DNA of 54,969 bases, taken from the NCBI GenBank assembly GCA_016929905.1, contig JAFGHX010000227.1:1-54969 (forward strand), given 5' to 3'. Both the position numbers and the translations under genes were made by a program. This stretch comes from Kiritimatiellia bacterium. GTDB taxonomy: Bacteria > Verrucomicrobiota > Kiritimatiellia > JAFGHX01. Each line of letters begins with the position of its first letter. Position 1 is the first letter of the stretch. Positions 16,265-23,845 of this stretch are shown in pieces. A model generated the notes under the pieces. It was not told the DNA's origin. It saw only the letters and a program-made list of their open reading frames with translations, and ran no database searches.

Positions 16265-18280
16265 TCACGGCGTGGGCGCTGAATTCGCGGGCCGGGCCCG
16301 CGGATTCGCGGCTTGCCGCGCGGCGCGCTCGTACAGGGCATGTGCTTCCGTGAACGCCGGGTCCAGCCGGAACGCTTCGGAGAAATGCCGGGCGGCTTCG
16401 GCGAAGCGGCCGGCTTCGAGCCGGACGATGCCCAGGTTGTGGTGGGCTTGGGCATGGCGCGGGTTGTACCGGACGGCGTCGGCGAAGTGGGCGGCCGCTT
16501 CCGCCGGGCGCCCCATACGCCGGAGCAGGTTGCCGACATTGTTCAGCGTGTCGGCGTCGGTCGGTTCCAAGGCGTGGGCCTGCGAGTAGTGTGCGAGTGC
16601 CGATTCCGGCTTGCCGAGCTGTTCAAGGGTCACGCCGAGGTTGTAGTGGGTGCGCGCCTCTTTGGGGTCGACTTTCAGCGCTTCGAAGAAATGCAGCAGG
16701 GCCGGTGTGAGTTCGCCGCGGAACGCGAGCGCGACGCCGTAGTTGTTGCGCGCGTCCACCGAGCGTGGTTCGACGGCCACCGCCTCCGAGAAATGGGCGA
16801 GCGCTTCGTCCGGCTTGCCCATCTTGCGTTTGGCGACACCCAGCTTGATGTAGGCGGGGGTCAGGTCTTTGCGGATTGCCACGGCCGTGCTGTAGTGGTG
16901 AACGGCGTCCGCGAGCCGGCCTGCCTCTTCGTGTGCCTTGCCGAGGTTGTAGTGGCTAACGAAGCTGCGCGGGTTCACGCGCAACGCGTGCGTGAACAGG
17001 GTGAAATTGTCGTGCCACGTGCGTGCCTGCACGAACGAAAGAGCGCCGAGCGCCGCGAGCGCCGCAGCCCAGGCGAAGGCGGCCCGGCGTGAGCGGGTGC
17101 GTGCCGCGGCGAACGCCAGCGCAAGCGACGGCCCCAGCATGGCGGGGTAGACGAACCGATCGGCGACCGTCGAATACTCCTGGAAGATGAACGCGACGAA
17201 ACCGAGCACGGGCGCGAGGAACGCGGTGAAGACCGCAAGCGACAGGAGCGCCCACGGATACCGCTTATGCCAGGCCCACAACACGGCAGCCAGTGCGGCC
17301 GGCACGAGCCAGGCGAGGTATAGCCATGTGCTGCCCTGTAGCAGGCGCGGCGCGTGCCCGTAGTCAATGCCGAGCCGTATGGGCAGCACGAGCTTGTACA
17401 GGTAGAAGGCGAGCGCGTCGGCGGCGATGAACGGGCGCTGCCACAGGGCCGGCAGATAGGTGGCTCGCGCCATTTCCTGCGAGCGGTGGGTGAGCACCGT
17501 GCAGACGGCCACGACGAGCGCCCAGCCGACAAGCCACGGCGCGGTCGACAGCAGCACGCGTGCGGCGGCGGGCGCCCGCGCGCCGCGCGGTTCGCGGGCG
17601 GTGCGGGTAAGGCCCAGTATGCCGACCAGCGGCGCGGCCAGCGGCAGGGCGGCCGCCGCGGGTTTGGCCAGCAGTGCAAGAACGAACGCGGCGGACGCGG
17701 CCAGCAGCATCCTCGCCTCGTACCGTCCCGGCGCGGGTGCCCGTGCCGCGGGCACGACGGCCCGCAGGTAGAGCAGAACCGTGCAGAGCGACAAGCACGC
17801 GCCGAGCAGGTCCTTCATGCCCGTCACCCACGCCACGCATTCGACCTGGAGCGGATGCAGGGCGAACAGAGCGGCTCCCGCGCAGGCCGCCCGCGCGCGG
17901 GCCGGTTCCTCTCCCGGTTTGGGGCGGGGCAAGACCCGTCTGAGCAACGCGAAGACGAGCAGCGCGTTCAGGAGATGCACGACGAGATTCGCCGCGTGGA
18001 AGACAGCCGGGTTCAGCCCGTCCGCGGCGCCCGCCCGTGCGCACGCGCGGGCGACCGGCACGAGGACCGCCCACACCGTGTAGGTGACCGGGATGTAGAG
18101 GTGCTTGTACGGCCTGGCCCAGAACCGCAGGAGCGTACCGGCGGAACCCGAAGCCAGGTGCGGGTTCTCGTAGACGTTGACGTCGTCGTCCCACAGAACG
18201 AACTCGTGGCGCACGACGGGCCAGAAGACGAGCGCGCAGGCCGCCGCCAGCCGCAGCATGGATTTGCCGGAACGCGACAT
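16265..18280 (-). CDS. Membrane protein with C-terminal TPR repeats, TMTC-like (GT-C glycosyltransferase fold)
   Basis: A 671-aa integral membrane protein. The first loop carries FVLWDDDVNVYENPHL (D31-D33), the acidic motif of PMT/TMTC-type GT-C mannosyltransferases. About ten hydrophobic segments follow to about residue 440. The last 230 residues hold six TPR-like units (AHFSEAVAVEPRSVDARNNYG, FFEALKVDPKEARTHYNLG, HYSQAHALEPTDADTLNNVG and so on). This order matches animal TMTC O-mannosyltransferases and their many uncharacterised bacterial relatives. The likely role is transfer of a sugar from a lipid carrier to exported protein, with TPRs choosing or scaffolding the acceptor; this is inferred. 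Confidence 0.8.
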   Translation of the reverse strand: MSRSGKSMLRLAAACALVFWPVVRHEFVLWDDDVNVYENPHLASGSAGTLLRFWARPYKHLYIPVTYTVWAVLVPVARACARAGAADGLNPAVFHAANLVVHLLNALLVFALLRRVLPRPKPGEEPARARAACAGAALFALHPLQVECVAWVTGMKDLLGACLSLCTVLLYLRAVVPAARAPAPGRYEARMLLAASAAFVLALLAKPAAAALPLAAPLVGILGLTRTAREPRGARAPAAARVLLSTAPWLVGWALVVAVCTVLTHRSQEMARATYLPALWQRPFIAADALAFYLYKLVLPIRLGIDYGHAPRLLQGSTWLYLAWLVPAALAAVLWAWHKRYPWALLSLAVFTAFLAPVLGFVAFIFQEYSTVADRFVYPAMLGPSLALAFAAARTRSRRAAFAWAAALAALGALSFVQARTWHDNFTLFTHALRVNPRSFVSHYNLGKAHEEAGRLADAVHHYSTAVAIRKDLTPAYIKLGVAKRKMGKPDEALAHFSEAVAVEPRSVDARNNYGVALAFRGELTPALLHFFEALKVDPKEARTHYNLGVTLEQLGKPESALAHYSQAHALEPTDADTLNNVGNLLRRMGRPAEAAAHFADAVRYNPRHAQAHHNLGIVRLEAGRFAEAARHFSEAFRLDPAFTEAHALYERAARQAANPRARPANSAPTP

Positions 18281-18524
18281 CTCGACCGCGAACGCTCACC
18301 TCGCCCGCGCGGGGCGCGAGTTCGTCAGAAATGATGCACGAAACGCAGATTGCGCCACTTCATAGCAGCGTTCGTACGGGAGTGCAAGCGCGAAAAGGCG
18401 GGCATGCTGTACGGCAGGAAGGCCGTATGGCTGGATTCTTCTCTTTGGGCCGGGTCTGTTCCGGGCAGGGTGGGGCTGGCTTTCGGCGGCCTCGTTGAGG
18501 GCGATGACGGACAGCGGCGCTTGA
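18281..18524. other. Intergenic stretch without recognisable features
   Basis: 244 bases between the ceramidase-like gene and the start of the TMTC-like gene. I see no gene, repeat or clear hairpin. The promoter of the TMTC-like gene probably lies here, but I cannot place it. Confidence 0.4.
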
Positions 18525-19844
18525 CTACGAGCTGGCGCCGGCCAGTTGCTGGAGTTGGCTGAGCGCTTCCGCGATGAGGATATCGGCGGATTCCGGCCCG
18601 ATCCGGCACGCGCGGTCGACTTCGTAGCCGCCTTCGGGATAGGCGGCGGGGACGGGCATGTACCCGATCGAGCCGTTTGCGTAGCCGGCAAAGAGTGTAT
18701 CGGGCAGCGGCGAACGGCGTTTGATGGTGACGCCGATTTCGTTGAATATCTCGCCCGGGGCCATGCTGAGGGCGGTATGCCCGAACCGCATGCTCATGAC
18801 TTCTCCCTTCACCGGCGGCAGCGGGAGGCCTGACTGCAGGCCTTCGAGGGCTCGCCGCGCCTGCTCCAGCCGCTGTTCGGTCCAGGCGATGAGACCCGGC
18901 GCCGCGTTCTTCGCGTTTGCCGACGCCAGTTCCGCCTCCGTCTTCTCGACGGCGGCCTGGGCCTCCTGCACCGATCCGAAGGTTTTGGCGGGGAAGTCGA
19001 TTTCCCGGGAGACGGTCGCCAGGCCTGCGGTGTGTTGCGGAACGGCTTGGCCGAGAATGTCAAGGACGGCCAGTCCCAGTTCCGTGCCGGCCTTCTCCGC
19101 GGGCTCGAAGGACCGTTCCATCAACGAGGGGTTGATGTTTCCGCAGGCGCCCTGCAGGTAGAGCGTTTTCGCCGGGCAGGCGTCTTCGATCCGCCTGCGC
19201 ATAGGCGCAACGAAATCGGCCGAGAGGGTTCGAGTGGCCGCGTGCTGGCAGACGCCGTGCACGGCGAAGTTGACCAGGACGGCCAGCGGGGCGCCCGCGG
19301 CGGTATCCAGGCGCACGACGATGAGTTCGCGATCGATCGGGCCGTCCGGGTTCTGGCCGAGGATGATCGTCCCGTCGGGTTTTCGTTCGCGCCGGTTGAC
19401 GCCTATGGCGCATTGGCCGCGCGCGACACCGGCCTGCACCGGTTGCATGCGCTGAACGGCTTCTTCGACCGCCCCGGCGATGAGGTGCACCAGGTTCGCG
19501 TGGTAGGCGGCCACGTCCGGCGGGACCGGCCGCCCGCGCGGGTCCATCAGCGGGCCGTAGTGCGTGTGGGAGGCGGTCAGCGCCACCGCGTGAGCGGGGA
19601 TGCCGGTTCTGCGCTCTGTTTCGGCGCGTACCTTCGCCGTGAACTCGGCGGGGAAGAAGAGCAGGTCCGCTGCCACAAGCGCGGCCCGCTCGGCGCCGGC
19701 ATCGAGGCTCAGCGCCGTGACGTAGAGATCATCGTGTACCCCCGTCGCCGGCCCCCGTGCGGCGAACCCCTGCATGTCGATTCCGCAAGGCGGCGTAACG
19801 GTTGCCCGCGCCACACCGGCCTGCAAGTGTGCGTCCGTTCTCAT
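18525..19844 (-). CDS. Neutral/alkaline ceramidase-like hydrolase (N-terminal domain family)
   Basis: A 439-aa protein starting MRTDAHLQAGVARATVTPPCGIDMQGF, the usual opening of the neutral/alkaline non-lysosomal ceramidase N-terminal family. LTASHTHYGPLMDP (His pair near residue 98) and LVNFAVHGVCQHAATRTLSADF (His residues near 200) match its zinc ligands. The last part (GYANGSIGYMPVPAAYPEGGYEVD) is also typical. No signal peptide is seen, so it may be cytosolic. Many bacterial members are short, act outside lipid metabolism and sit near carbohydrate genes, so the ceramide substrate is doubtful. The predicted start lacks a strong ribosome binding site. Confidence 0.85.
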   Translation of the reverse strand: MRTDAHLQAGVARATVTPPCGIDMQGFAARGPATGVHDDLYVTALSLDAGAERAALVAADLLFFPAEFTAKVRAETERRTGIPAHAVALTASHTHYGPLMDPRGRPVPPDVAAYHANLVHLIAGAVEEAVQRMQPVQAGVARGQCAIGVNRRERKPDGTIILGQNPDGPIDRELIVVRLDTAAGAPLAVLVNFAVHGVCQHAATRTLSADFVAPMRRRIEDACPAKTLYLQGACGNINPSLMERSFEPAEKAGTELGLAVLDILGQAVPQHTAGLATVSREIDFPAKTFGSVQEAQAAVEKTEAELASANAKNAAPGLIAWTEQRLEQARRALEGLQSGLPLPPVKGEVMSMRFGHTALSMAPGEIFNEIGVTIKRRSPLPDTLFAGYANGSIGYMPVPAAYPEGGYEVDRACRIGPESADILIAEALSQLQQLAGASS

Positions 19845-19903
19845 AGTCCCAATCCTCAGCGCCCCTCTTCGTCCCCGTACAAACCGGCCACCCATCCCCG
19901 TGA

Positions 19904-19938
19904 ACCATAGACCATCAACCATCAACCATCAACCCTCA
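19904..19938. repeat. 7-bp tandem repeat, five units (ACCATCA)
   Basis: ACCATAG, ACCATCA three times and ACCCTCA run with an exact 7-bp period. The same 7-mer in reverse orientation is at 9591-9610. The array runs directly into the left arm of the long palindrome at 19936. Confidence 0.8.
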
Positions 19939-19980
19939 ACTGCCCGGGTCCGCGGCAGGGCCGCGGACCCGGGCAGTTGA
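19936..19980. repeat. Perfect 21-bp palindrome with 3-base loop
   Basis: Arms 19936-19956 and 19960-19980 are perfectly complementary around AGG. It lies between divergent genes (ceramidase-like and ferredoxin), directly upstream of the candidate promoter of the ferredoxin-AOR operon, so it is not at a gene 3' end. It could be a protein-binding cruciform, a boundary to readthrough, or a mobile palindromic element. A smaller hairpin (GGGGC/GCCCC, 19982-19996) follows and overlaps the -35. Confidence 0.8.
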
Positions 19981-19986
19981 TGGGGC

Positions 19987-20015
19987 TTGATGCCCCGTTC
20001 TGATTCTGCCAGAAT
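19987..20015 (+). promoter_or_regulatory. Candidate promoter of the ferredoxin-AOR operon
   Basis: TTGATG (19987-19992), a 17-base spacer and CAGAAT (20010-20015). The start site would be about 25 bases before the ATG at 20048. Confidence 0.45.
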
Positions 20016-20047
20016 ACGAGCTTTCCCCGCAAAATGGAGAGGTGGTC

Positions 20048-20581
20048 ATGAGCAAGAAACTCGCCGTGATCCCGGAACTGTGTTCCGGGTGTCGCATATG
20101 CGAACTCGCCTGTGCAATTGAGCATTTCGGCGTGAACAACCGGAAAAAGGCCGCGATTCGTGTGCTGGTGACCTATCCGCACCCGGTCGTGCGGATGCCG
20201 ATTGTCTGCAGCCAGTGCAAAGTGCCGGTCTGCGCCGATGCCTGCCCCGTCGGCGCGCTCAAGCGCCGCAACGGCGTGGTGCATCTGGACAAGGACGCCT
20301 GTGTCTCTTGCATGAAATGCGTGGAAGCCTGCCCCTTCGGCGCTATCTACGCGCACGCCGACGTGGACAACCCGATCAAATGCGACATGTGCGGCGGGCA
20401 CCCGAAGTGCGTCGAGAAATGCCCGAAGGGCGCCATCCGCCTGATTCCCGAGCAGGCGCTGGGCGAAGCAAAGCGCGTCAGCAACGTGCTGAGCTACGCG
20501 CACATGAAGGAGATCGAGTACATGGAGAAGGGTGAGAAGAAGACCATCCATTACGCCGAGATCGGGAAAGAGGACCTGTAG
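20048..20581 (+). CDS. Polyferredoxin, electron-transfer partner of aldehyde:ferredoxin oxidoreductase
   Basis: A 177-aa protein with four 4Fe-4S sites. The clusters are carried by CSGCRICELAC, CSQCKVPVCADACP, CVSCMKCVEACP and CDMCGGHPKCVEKCP, the layout of DMSO-reductase-like and YdhY-like electron-transfer subunits. GGAGAGG lies about seven bases before the ATG at 20048; a GTG six bases earlier is less likely. It shuttles electrons, probably between the oxidoreductase encoded next (129 bases downstream, same strand) and a cellular ferredoxin or quinone pool. No export signal is present, so it acts in the cytosol. AOR genes are frequently paired with such a protein. Confidence 0.92.
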   Translation: MSKKLAVIPELCSGCRICELACAIEHFGVNNRKKAAIRVLVTYPHPVVRMPIVCSQCKVPVCADACPVGALKRRNGVVHLDKDACVSCMKCVEACPFGAIYAHADVDNPIKCDMCGGHPKCVEKCPKGAIRLIPEQALGEAKRVSNVLSYAHMKEIEYMEKGEKKTIHYAEIGKEDL

Positions 20582-20709
20582 CGTGGAGGTGGACGGTCTG
20601 ACGGTCAAAGGCCGGAAGTGACGGAACATGAGCCGAATGACTTGACCTCTTCTTATCGCGACTCTGGACCTTCGACTTGCCGGGCTTGGACCGGGACAAA
20701 GGGGAAAAC

Positions 20710-22536
20710 ATGAGCATCAAATCCGGATATTTCAAGAAGCACCTCCGCGTGGACCTGTCGGAGGGTACGTGCGAGCGGCTCGACCTGTCGGATGCGTTTG
20801 TGGAGCGGTACATCGGCGGCCGTGGGTTCGGCGCGAAGCTGGTTTGGGACAACCTGAAGCGGCACAAGTTCAAGGTGGACCCGCTGGGCCCGGAGAATCT
20901 TGTGGCTTTGGCGCCCGGTCCGCTGACGGGCGCGTTCCTGCCGTCGTCGGGCAAGTGTTCGTTCGTGGCGATCTCGCCGGCGACGGGGGTTTACGGCGAT
21001 TCGTCGATGGGCGGGCTGTTCGGGGTCGAACTGCGGCAGACCGGGGTCGACGTGCTGAGTGTGACCGGCCGGGCGGAGCAGATGTCGTTCCTGTTTGTCG
21101 ACGAGGACGAGACTCAAATCGTTGCCATGCCCGAGCTGGCGGGCAAGTCGTGTTTGGAAGCCGAGGGGATGATCAAGGAGCGGCTCGGCACCCACGAAGT
21201 GTCCGTGGCCGGGATCGGGCTCGGCGGCGAGAACCGGGTCCGCTTCGCCTGCATCAACGCGGACTGGTCCCGTAACGCCGGGCGCACGGGTGTCGGCGCG
21301 ATTCTGGGCTCGAAGAACCTGAAGGCGATCGTCGTGCGAGGCGGCAAGGACTTGCCGGTCCATGACGTCCCTGGCCTCATGCGCGAAGCCGACAAGGCCT
21401 ACGGCTACATGAGCGGCCACAAGTACTTCAAGCTGTGGCAGCGTGAAGGGCTGATGAACGTGATGCAGTATGCCAACAGCGTGGGCATCCTGCCGACCTA
21501 CAACTTCAAGGACGCCGCCTTCGCGAAGATCGACAAGATCGACGGCGACACGATGCTCGACGGCTACAAGATCGGCGACAGCGCCTGTTTCGCCTGCTCG
21601 ATGAGCTGCGGAAACATCTGCCTGGTGAAGCAGGGCAAATACGTCGGCACGGTCACGGAGGGCCCGGAGTACGAGTCGTGCGCGATGCTCGGCTCGAATC
21701 TCGGTGTGGACAGCTTCGCGGCCGTGCTGAACGCGAACCAGCTTTGCGACGAGCTGGGCATCGACACGATCTCGACGGGCAACCTGGTGGGCGCGGCGAT
21801 TGAGGGGTACGAGAAGGGCATTATTTCGCTGGACGATCTCGACGGGCGACCGATCGGGTGGGGAGACGAGGACGCTATTCTTGGGCTGATTCGCAAGATC
21901 GCGCGCCGGGAAGGGATCGGCGACACGCTTGCCGACGGGTCGCGCGCGGTGCTGGCCCGGTGGCCGGAGATGGAGAAGGTCGTGCTGCAGGTCAAGGGGC
22001 TGGAGCAGAGCGCCTACGACAGCCGGGCGGCCGTGTCGATGGCGCTGGCCTACGCGACGAGCGACATCGGCGCGCATCATACGCGCGCCTGGACAATCGC
22101 CAAGGAGATCGAGCAGGGCCAGGCATGGTCCGATGAGGAGAAGGTGGACCTGGTCATCTACCACCAGACGCTTCGGCCGCTGTTCGATATGCTCGGCGTC
22201 TGCCGCCTGCCGTGGATCGAGCTGGGGCTCAATGAGCGGCACTACGAGAACTTCTACCGGCACGTAACGGGCCGCGAAGCAAGCCTCGAGGATCTGCTCG
22301 CGCAGTCGAACGACATCTACAATCTCACCCGTCTGATCAACGTGCGGCTGGGCATGGGGCGCAAGGACGACACGATGCCGTACAAGGTGTACGCCTGTCC
22401 CATCCAGACGGGGCCGACGGCCGGGAAGGTGATCGATCGCGAGGCGTTCGAGCGGCTGCTCGAACTCTACTACCGGAAGCGCGGCTGGGACAAGAACGGC
22501 GCGCCGCGTGCCGAGTTGGAGCAGACCTTCTCGTGA
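20710..22536 (+). CDS. Aldehyde:ferredoxin oxidoreductase family (tungsten/molybdopterin enzyme)
   Basis: A 608-aa enzyme starting MSIKSGYFKKHLRVDL after AAGGGG. The 4Fe-4S ligands are C293-x2-C296-x3-C300 and a distal C498 (GVCRLPW), almost the same numbering as the Pyrococcus enzyme (288, 291, 295, 494). The N-terminal domain ends with the usual GAKLVWDNL and APGPLTG segments. AGRTGVGAILGSKNLKAIVVRG is the characteristic glycine-rich cofactor region. The family oxidises aldehydes, or in some members reduces carboxylic acids or acts on aromatic acyl groups, using a bis-pterin W or Mo cofactor. The subfamily cannot be set by eye. It implies strict or frequent anaerobiosis. The polyferredoxin upstream is the probable electron partner. 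Confidence 0.93.
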   Translation: MSIKSGYFKKHLRVDLSEGTCERLDLSDAFVERYIGGRGFGAKLVWDNLKRHKFKVDPLGPENLVALAPGPLTGAFLPSSGKCSFVAISPATGVYGDSSMGGLFGVELRQTGVDVLSVTGRAEQMSFLFVDEDETQIVAMPELAGKSCLEAEGMIKERLGTHEVSVAGIGLGGENRVRFACINADWSRNAGRTGVGAILGSKNLKAIVVRGGKDLPVHDVPGLMREADKAYGYMSGHKYFKLWQREGLMNVMQYANSVGILPTYNFKDAAFAKIDKIDGDTMLDGYKIGDSACFACSMSCGNICLVKQGKYVGTVTEGPEYESCAMLGSNLGVDSFAAVLNANQLCDELGIDTISTGNLVGAAIEGYEKGIISLDDLDGRPIGWGDEDAILGLIRKIARREGIGDTLADGSRAVLARWPEMEKVVLQVKGLEQSAYDSRAAVSMALAYATSDIGAHHTRAWTIAKEIEQGQAWSDEEKVDLVIYHQTLRPLFDMLGVCRLPWIELGLNERHYENFYRHVTGREASLEDLLAQSNDIYNLTRLINVRLGMGRKDDTMPYKVYACPIQTGPTAGKVIDREAFERLLELYYRKRGWDKNGAPRAELEQTFS

Positions 22537-22855
22537 CCGGAATGCCGGCCCCGCCGGGCCCCTGTTTCGGGTCTGCCGCGCTTCGAACATCGGGACTGCA
22601 GCGCGCGGGAATCCACGGCGGCAAATGGGTTGACGGCGGGAGGTCGATCCGGTATGCTCCGAATACTCGCCGAGGACTTACTGTCAGGACCGAAGCCCTT
22701 CCTCGGATTCGTGTGCGTTCCGCGGGTGCGAGGGGAAGCGGTGCGGTCTGTCTCTGTGCCGCGCTCGATTCGCGGGCTCGCCGAAACCGAAGACCAGAAA
22801 CATGGCCGGTACGGCGCTTGTGCGGCGTGCTTGCCCAACCGTGGGGAGTAGCGTT
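22537..22855 (+). promoter_or_regulatory. Upstream region of the polyphosphate operon: promoter and long leader
   Basis: No gene is seen in these 319 bases. TTGACG (22630-22635), a 17-base spacer and TATGCT (22653-22658) form a good promoter. The start site near 22665 leaves a leader of about 190 bases. The leader begins with a possible 7-bp hairpin (CCGAGGA 22670-22676 with TCCTCGG 22700-22706). The leader is long enough to be regulatory, but I recognise no riboswitch class. Confidence 0.55.
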
Positions 22856-23845
22856 GTGAGTGACGGCCCAAAGGAGGGCTGCTGGGTCGGTTTCGACCTG
22901 GGCGGCACGAAGATGCTGGCCAAGGTGTTCGACAAGGATTTCAAGGGGCTGGGCCAGGAGCGCAAGAAGACGAAGGCGCACGAGGGCATGGAAGCGGGCA
23001 TGGCGCGCATGGTGCACACGGTCGAGAAGGCGCTCGAAGCGGCGGGTGTGGCGAAGGACCAGGTTGCCGGCATCGGGGTCGGCTCGCCCGGTCCGCTCGA
23101 TCTGAAGCGCGGCATGATCCTGACCACCCCGAATCTCGGCTGGCAGAATGCGCCGCTGAAGGACACGCTGGAGCAGGCGTTCGGCTGCCCGGTCGTGGTC
23201 GCCAACGACGTGGATGCCGGGGTTTACGGCGAGTACCGGTTCGGCGCGGGCCGCCAGGCGCGGTGCGTGGTCGGCATTTTCCCGGGCACGGGCATCGGCG
23301 GCGGCTGCGTGTATGAAGGGCGTCTGATTCAGGGCGCGGTTCATTCGTTCATGGAGATCGGGCACATTCCGCTGGTGCCCGGCGGGCCGTTGTGCGGGTG
23401 CGGCCGGCGCGGATGCCTGGAGGCCGTTGCCAGCCGGCTGGCCATCGCCTCGGCCGCGGCGGCGGCCGCCTTTCGGGGCGAGGCGCCGCATCTTCTGGAA
23501 GCGGCGGGCACGGACCTGGCGAACATCCGGAGCGGCGCGCTGGCGGCTTCCGTGGCGGCCGGCGACGCGGCCGTCGAGCAGATCGTGCGCGAGGCGGCCC
23601 GCTGGCTGGGGCGCGCGGTGGCGGTGGTCGTGAACCTGATGGGGCCGGATGTGGTGGTGCTCGGCGGCGGGCTGGTGGACGCGATGCCGGCCCTGTACAA
23701 GGAAGAAGTCGGGCGCGCCGCGCGGCAGCAGGTGATGCCGGCGTTCGAGGAGACCTTCATGATTGAAGTGGCCGAACTGGGCGACGACGCCACGGTCACG
23801 GGGGCCGCGGCTCTGGCTCGTGACCTCGTTGTGGGGCGCGCATGA
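22856..23845 (+). CDS. ROK family sugar kinase (glucokinase-like)
   Basis: A 329-aa kinase. I chose the GTG at 22856 because GGGGAG lies seven bases before it; an ATG 54 bases upstream has no such site. GFDLGGTK (residues 12-19) is the ATP phosphate-binding loop. IGVGSPGPLD and VVANDVDAG carry the sugar-binding segment and catalytic Asp. The zinc motif GHIPLVPGG...CGCGRRGCLE of bacterial ROK glucokinases is intact. Its stop overlaps the next ATG (ATGA), so it heads the polyphosphate operon. That placement raises the possibility of polyphosphate as phosphoryl donor, but the intact ROK zinc motif is equally compatible with ordinary ATP-glucokinase. Confidence 0.9.
   Translation: MSDGPKEGCWVGFDLGGTKMLAKVFDKDFKGLGQERKKTKAHEGMEAGMARMVHTVEKALEAAGVAKDQVAGIGVGSPGPLDLKRGMILTTPNLGWQNAPLKDTLEQAFGCPVVVANDVDAGVYGEYRFGAGRQARCVVGIFPGTGIGGGCVYEGRLIQGAVHSFMEIGHIPLVPGGPLCGCGRRGCLEAVASRLAIASAAAAAAFRGEAPHLLEAAGTDLANIRSGALAASVAAGDAAVEQIVREAARWLGRAVAVVVNLMGPDVVVLGGGLVDAMPALYKEEVGRAARQQVMPAFEETFMIEVAELGDDATVTGAAALARDLVVGRA

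Noticed and set aside
20653..22590. Long minus-strand frame opposite the aldehyde oxidoreductase gene
   Set aside because: The plus frame has complete cluster Cys ligands; the antisense frame has no recognisable domain.
22665..22855. Riboswitch in the polyphosphate operon leader
   Set aside because: The leader is long, but only one weak hairpin is visible and I recognise no aptamer consensus.
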